Source: Liquorilactobacillus mali | Lineage (GTDB): Bacteria > Bacillota > Bacilli > Lactobacillales > Lactobacillaceae | Length of the DNA: 58,204 nucleotides | NCBI RefSeq assembly: GCF_001437155.1 | Contig: NZ_JQAR01000012.1 | Span: 1-58,204 of the forward strand | Direction of reading: 5' to 3' | In this document: in pieces, positions 54,350-58,204 of the stretch | Layout of the letters: every line of letters begins with the position of its first letter | Numbering within the stretch: position 1 is the stretch's first letter | Position numbers and translations under genes: made by a program | Notes under the pieces: model-generated | What the model was told of the DNA's origin: nothing | What the model saw: the letters and a program-made list of their open reading frames with translations, nothing else | Databases searched by the model: none

Positions 54350-55792
54350 ATGAAAATTAGATTAAAGCTTTTTTTTGCGTTATTTTTTGCGTCACTAGGA
54401 CTGTTTGCATGGCAAGCTCCTACAGTGCACGCTGAGACCACTTATACAATTGGTACAGATGTTACCTTCCCACCATTTGTTTATGCAAATTCCAATAACA
54501 AATATGTAGGAATTGATATGGAATTAATCCGCTCTATTGCTAAAGAGGAAGGTTTTAAAGTCGATATAAAACCACTTGGTTTCAATGCCGCCGTCCAGTC
54601 TCTCAGCTCTGGACAGATTGATGGTGTGATCGCTGGAATGACGATTACCGATGAACGTAAACAAACTCTTGATTTCTCAACACCTTACTATGAATCTGGA
54701 ATTGTCATGGCAGTTGCCCCTAGTAGCAAAATCACAAGTCTTAAGGGGCTGAAAGGCAAAACGGTTGCCGTCAAGACTGGTACACAAGGTGCCTCATATG
54801 CCAACTCAATTAAAGATAAATATGGATTCAAAGTCGTTACATTTGATGATTCTGATAATGTCTATAATGATGTTAAAACAGGAAACTCTGCAGCATGTTT
54901 TGATGACAGTGCCGTACTTAATTATGGTGTTAAAACAGGTTTAGGACTAAAAGTTGTCACAAAACCTGCAGATGTTGGTCAATACGGATTTGCTGTAAAA
55001 AAAGGCCAAAACCAAAAATTACTAAAGATGTTCAATGCTGGCTTGGCTAAGCTAAAGAAAAATGGCAAATATGATCAAATTATCAAGAAGTATACTGGTA
55101 AAACAGCCACAAGCAAGACAAGTAAATCAAACTCTGAAGACAGAACATTCTTAGGTCTTTTGCGTCAAAACCAACAAGCCATCTTAAACGGTATTTTGGA
55201 AACACTTAAGTTAACAATTGTTTCTATCATTTGTGCAACAATCTTTGGGATTCTTGTCGGATTACTTGGCGTTTTACCCAATAAATTTGCACGTGGCGCT
55301 TCTACAACAATTATCTATATTTTCAGAGGGTTGCCGTTGCTAGTGCTGGCCTTGTTCATTTACAATGGTATACCAAGTTTGACTGGTACCAAGATTCCAG
55401 CCTTTGTAGCTGGTATTATAACCTTGACGTTAAACGAAGGAGCTTATACTGCCGCATTTGTTAAAGGTGGGATTGATGCCGTCGACAGTGGACAAATGGA
55501 GGCTGCAAGAAGTCTAGGATTGCCTTTTGGCAAAGCAATGCGCAAAGTCATTTTGCCACAAGGTATCAAAATAATGATTCCTTCATTCATCAATCAATTT
55601 ATCATTACCTTGAAGGATACTTCGATTCTATCAATTATCGGAATTCTAGAATTAACTCAGACAGGTAAGATTATTATTGCTCGTAACCTTGAAGGATTCA
55701 AAGTCTGGGCAATCATTGCAGTAATCTATCTCTTAATTATCACATTGCTAACATTACTATCTAAGTGGGTTGAACGGAGGATTAATGACTAA
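54350..55792 (+). CDS. Amino acid ABC transporter substrate-binding/permease fusion (GlnPH type)
   Basis: This 480-residue protein has a signal sequence (residues 1-28, ending TVHAE), a family 3 solute-binding domain (residues 30-255, [40 protein letters not shown]), and a permease with five helices (270-480) with [21 protein letters not shown] as the EAA loop. The receptor is tethered to its own channel, as in lactococcal GlnPQ. Glutamine, glutamate or asparagine are likely substrates; I infer this from the family. It overlaps the ATPase start by one base (TAATG). Confidence 0.93.
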   Translation: MKIRLKLFFALFFASLGLFAWQAPTVHAETTYTIGTDVTFPPFVYANSNNKYVGIDMELIRSIAKEEGFKVDIKPLGFNAAVQSLSSGQIDGVIAGMTITDERKQTLDFSTPYYESGIVMAVAPSSKITSLKGLKGKTVAVKTGTQGASYANSIKDKYGFKVVTFDDSDNVYNDVKTGNSAACFDDSAVLNYGVKTGLGLKVVTKPADVGQYGFAVKKGQNQKLLKMFNAGLAKLKKNGKYDQIIKKYTGKTATSKTSKSNSEDRTFLGLLRQNQQAILNGILETLKLTIVSIICATIFGILVGLLGVLPNKFARGASTTIIYIFRGLPLLVLALFIYNGIPSLTGTKIPAFVAGIITLTLNEGAYTAAFVKGGIDAVDSGQMEAARSLGLPFGKAMRKVILPQGIKIMIPSFINQFIITLKDTSILSIIGILELTQTGKIIIARNLEGFKVWAIIAVIYLLIITLLTLLSKWVERRIND

Positions 55793-56532
55793 TGGCAAAT
55801 TTAAAAGTAGATATATCAGATCTAAATAAAAGTTTTGGTGATAACCATGTTCTAAAAGGTATTGATTTCAAAGTTGCTAATAATGAAGTTGTTGTGCTGA
55901 TTGGACCATCAGGTTCAGGTAAAAGTACACTTTTACGCTGTCTGAACAGGCTTGAGGCCCCTACTTCCGGAAAAGTATCAATTGATGGGAAGGATATTAG
56001 TAATACCAAGACCAATATTGATCAGGCACGCGAAAATATCGGAATGGTTTTTCAGCATTTTAATCTCTTCAACAATTTGACAGTTGGCCAAAATATTGAA
56101 CTGGCTCCCGTTGAATTGGGCAAGCTTTCAAAGGAAGATGCTGCTGCACAAGCAAAAAAATTGCTTGCAACTGTTGGTTTGGAAGATAAATACGATGCTA
56201 AACCGCAATCTCTTTCTGGTGGACAAAAGCAACGTGTTGCGATTGCACGGGCACTTGCAATGAATCCCGATATTATGTTATTCGATGAACCAACATCAGC
56301 TCTTGATCCTGAAATGGTCGGCGATGTTTTAGAAGTAATGAAGAAACTGGCTAAGGAAGGGATGACAATGGTCGTTGTTACCCATGAAATGGGCTTTGCA
56401 AAAGAAATGGCCGATCGTGTTGTCTTTATGGCCGATGGTGTGGTCGTAGAAGAAGGAAAGCCTGAAGATGTCTTCGATCATCCACAAAATGAACGAACAA
56501 AGGCATTCTTGGACAAAGTTATTAACGTCTAA
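55792..56532 (+). CDS. glnQ: Amino acid ABC transporter ATPase
   Basis: This 246-residue ATPase has Walker [17 protein letters not shown] (35-50), signature [15 protein letters not shown] (near residue 138), Walker [15 protein letters not shown] and switch [17 protein letters not shown]. It energises the upstream fusion protein. Length is typical of polar amino acid importers. Confidence 0.95.
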   Translation: MANLKVDISDLNKSFGDNHVLKGIDFKVANNEVVVLIGPSGSGKSTLLRCLNRLEAPTSGKVSIDGKDISNTKTNIDQARENIGMVFQHFNLFNNLTVGQNIELAPVELGKLSKEDAAAQAKKLLATVGLEDKYDAKPQSLSGGQKQRVAIARALAMNPDIMLFDEPTSALDPEMVGDVLEVMKKLAKEGMTMVVVTHEMGFAKEMADRVVFMADGVVVEEGKPEDVFDHPQNERTKAFLDKVINV

Positions 56533-56559
56533 AAAATAGTATCAGCATGGCATTTAGCA

Positions 56560-56793
56560 CGAGTGTTTCAATGTAGTTAGACAAAAATAGAACTGATAGA
56601 ATACATTTATGTGTAATAGCTACCAGGGGGTTAGGCCAAAATTCAACTTTTGGCCTAACCCCTTATTTATTTCGGATAAACGTGTTAAATACGTCAAAAT
56701 TCTCCGTTTTACTTTGAACTACTTATAGCAAAGAACATGCGATATTCGTAATTTCGCGTTAATAATCAAATTTTACCGACTTGTGTCACACAT
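56560..56793 (+). repeat. Dispersed intergenic palindromic element, copy 9
   Basis: A perfect 15-bp stem GGGGTTAGGCCAAAA / TTTTGGCCTAACCCC (56627-56662) with 6-nt loop is followed by the full tail: CGGATAAACGTGTTAAATA, TATAGCAAAGAAC, ATTCGTAATTTCGCGTTAAT and CGACTTGTGTCACAC. The left end GAGTGTTTCA (56561-56570) and right end TGTCACACA are imperfect terminal repeats. It fills the gap of about 320 bp between glnQ and the acyltransferase gene. Confidence 0.82.
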
Positions 56794-56922
56794 TTTTTCT
56801 CTAAAAATTCATGTTTTATTTGAAAAACAAGCAAATATCATTTCAAAAAAAGTCTCATGTTTCCTCTAGAATATATATGTAACTCATGTTTCACATATAT
56901 TTATTTAGAAAAGAGGTTTATT

Positions 56923-58119
56923 TTGGCTAATACTACTACTGCAAAAAAACGTCAGCATTTATATGAAATTGATTTTATGCGTATTTTTTTTACGCTAGGG
57001 GTCTTATTTAACCATACCGTTAATCAATTCACTTCAGCAATGACAGACGGTGATGCCTACTACACTGTACGCAGTGTCCGTGTCATGTTTCACTATACCA
57101 GAATGGGTTTTATTTTTATTAGTGGTGTCGTTTTAACTTTGACATACTTTAAAAAAAATGACTGGTCAAAATTCCTTAAAAAAAGATTTGGTGGTAGTAT
57201 CTGGCCTTATCTATCATGGAATGCTCTCTTAATGATTCTAATGATACTGGTTGGTAATCCGAACTATTCACTTAACTCATTTGGCAGTAGATACTTTACA
57301 ATTGTTATGCATGGCAGCAGTTTTTACCTTTATTACATGTTGCTCGTGATGCAATTATATCTGTTATTTCCCGTAATAGTCTATATTTTCCAGCGTTTTA
57401 CAAATTTTCACTCGCTGATTCTATCAATCAGTTTTATCATCCAATTATTGACAGACTTTTGGGTTAAGTTCGGTATGAGCCAAACTGATACTAGTTCATG
57501 GCCCTACTGGTTCAAGGCAGTCAGCATCAACATTTTTGCATATCAATTCTATATATTTTTTGGAGTTTACGCATGGCTATATCATGAGAAAGTTTACGCG
57601 TTTCTCGATAAACATATTAAAAAACTAGTTGTCCTTGCTATATCAATGGCATTTGGCATGATTATCTATTACCGTATCTGGAATCAGCAGTACCTGCAGC
57701 TGGATAGTGATCACGCCTTGTCCCTTCATCAACCCTATATCGTATGTTACGATATTGTAATGCTTAGCCTAATCTTTTGGATTGGGAAAAAGTACGCAGA
57801 ACGACAAGCTCGCGGTTTACCCAATTGGCTACAATCATTAATGGATCGAGCTGTCAAAGTCAGTTTTGGTATGTACTTAAATCAGACGGTTGGTCTCTTA
57901 ATCGTAAGTACAATTTTGCATACACTTTCATTGCCCAACTGGTTATTAGTTGTGCTCATCCCTGTCGGCTGGCTCGTTGTTGTTCTCATTTCATTTACAC
58001 TTGCATGGACTTGCTATAAGGTTCCTCCATTTGGATTCCTAATAGGACGTCCAAATTGGCATCCATTTAAGAATCGCAGCCTACCTTCCATCAAGAATAT
58101 TTTGATTTCTAAAGAATAA
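56923..58119 (+). CDS. Membrane acyltransferase (acyltransferase 3 family)
   Basis: This 398-residue protein has about ten membrane helices and the family marks: YEIDFMRIFFTLGVLFNHTVNQF at the N terminus with the catalytic-type His, then RMGFIFISGVVLTLTYFKK. The family O-acylates surface glycans, peptidoglycan or antibiotics; no SGNH domain follows. The TTG start at 56923 has AAGAGG 6 nt upstream; an ATG frame from 56857 has no ribosome site. Its acceptor could be the glycan built by surface glycosyltransferases, but none is adjacent. Confidence 0.85.
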   Translation: MANTTTAKKRQHLYEIDFMRIFFTLGVLFNHTVNQFTSAMTDGDAYYTVRSVRVMFHYTRMGFIFISGVVLTLTYFKKNDWSKFLKKRFGGSIWPYLSWNALLMILMILVGNPNYSLNSFGSRYFTIVMHGSSFYLYYMLLVMQLYLLFPVIVYIFQRFTNFHSLILSISFIIQLLTDFWVKFGMSQTDTSSWPYWFKAVSINIFAYQFYIFFGVYAWLYHEKVYAFLDKHIKKLVVLAISMAFGMIIYYRIWNQQYLQLDSDHALSLHQPYIVCYDIVMLSLIFWIGKKYAERQARGLPNWLQSLMDRAVKVSFGMYLNQTVGLLIVSTILHTLSLPNWLLVVLIPVGWLVVVLISFTLAWTCYKVPPFGFLIGRPNWHPFKNRSLPSIKNILISKE

Positions 58120-58152
58120 AATAAAAGAGCTGTGTCATAAAATACAATTGAA

Positions 58153-58204
58153 GTGCTTCATAATTGTTAGACAAAGAGTCTAATGATTGTGAGGTACTTT
58201 TTTT
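58153..58204 (+). terminator. Long imperfect hairpin with T-run at the window end
   Basis: GTGCTTCATAATTGTTAGAC (58153-58172) and GTCTAATGATTGTGAGGTAC (58178-58197) pair over 20 nt, largely through G-U wobbles, followed by eight T. It fits a terminator for the acyltransferase gene. The upstream GAGCTGTGTCATAA recalls the edge of insertion elements, but the window ends here. Confidence 0.6.

Noticed and set aside
58110-58204. Left end of an insertion sequence at the window edge
   Set aside because: GAGCTGTGTCATAA and the long inverted repeat are suggestive, but no transposase frame is visible and the hairpin with T-run is adequately explained as a terminator.

Overview
The window is a low-GC Gram-positive chromosome segment, most probably Lactobacillaceae. 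The evidence is AT-rich intergenic DNA, strong AGGAGG-type ribosome sites, occasional TTG starts, and a gene set typical of lactobacilli: potABCD, a bile-salt-hydrolase-type Ntn enzyme, a GlnPH substrate-binding/permease fusion, zinc-less MsrB, a RpiR/PTS remnant and water-forming-type NADH oxidase. I cannot name a species. There is no phage, CRISPR array, rRNA operon or complete insertion sequence.

Layout. 1-5.0 kb: guanine deaminase with a purine permease, then a CPA1 antiporter. 5.1-8.5 kb: tRNA-Ala(CGC), msrB, aspartase, Ntn amidase. 8.5-11.3 kb: three glycosyltransferases in a row. 11.6-17.4 kb: a five-gene operon (DUF1177, M29-type aminopeptidase, Asp/Glu-type racemase, OPT transporter, AroM) facing a divergent IclR regulator; this is a coherent but, to my knowledge, uncharacterised peptide or amino-acid uptake and conversion system. 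17.7-18.5 kb: pyrimidine-dimer glycosylase family protein overlapping a YbgA/DUF1722 protein. 18.8-23.6 kb: RarD-like transporter and potABCD. 24-31.7 kb: FAD oxidoreductase, DUF72, glyA with a deformylase-like gene, GNAT, efp behind a Pro-Pro leader peptide, 5'-nucleotidase. 31.8-36.4 kb: RpiR regulator, truncated EIIA, divergent RpiA homologue, Gfo/Idh dehydrogenase, NADH oxidase. 36.6-41 kb: FMN reductase, MFS transporter and fumarate-reductase-like flavoprotein facing an AraC regulator. 41.2-46 kb: thiol-redox pair (OhrR-like regulator with operator, disulfide reductase), DUF1003, a large membrane protein. 46.2-54 kb: amino-acid permease, leuBCD with an MFS transporter, and a solitary trpB. 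54.3-58.1 kb: glutamine-type ABC transporter and a membrane acyltransferase.

Three regulatory leaders stand out. leuBCD is preceded by a 17-codon leader ending in three CTA leucine codons. trpB is preceded by a 13-codon leader with two Trp codons. Both have a promoter, hairpins and a T-run terminator. The second efp-type promoter region carries a 21-codon leader with a Pro-Pro pair whose codons can base-pair with the leader's own ribosome site, suggesting that EF-P levels control efp. The local biosynthetic sets are incomplete (no leuA, no trpA), which suggests salvage of pathway intermediates.

The most striking non-coding structure is a dispersed family of about 130-245 bp intergenic elements, nine copies in 58 kb. 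Each has a long palindrome with a conserved TCAAAA...TTTTGA core and a conserved AT-rich tail; the best copies have 12-13 bp terminal inverted repeats. Most sit between convergent genes and probably serve as bidirectional terminators. The stem arms differ between copies yet stay complementary.
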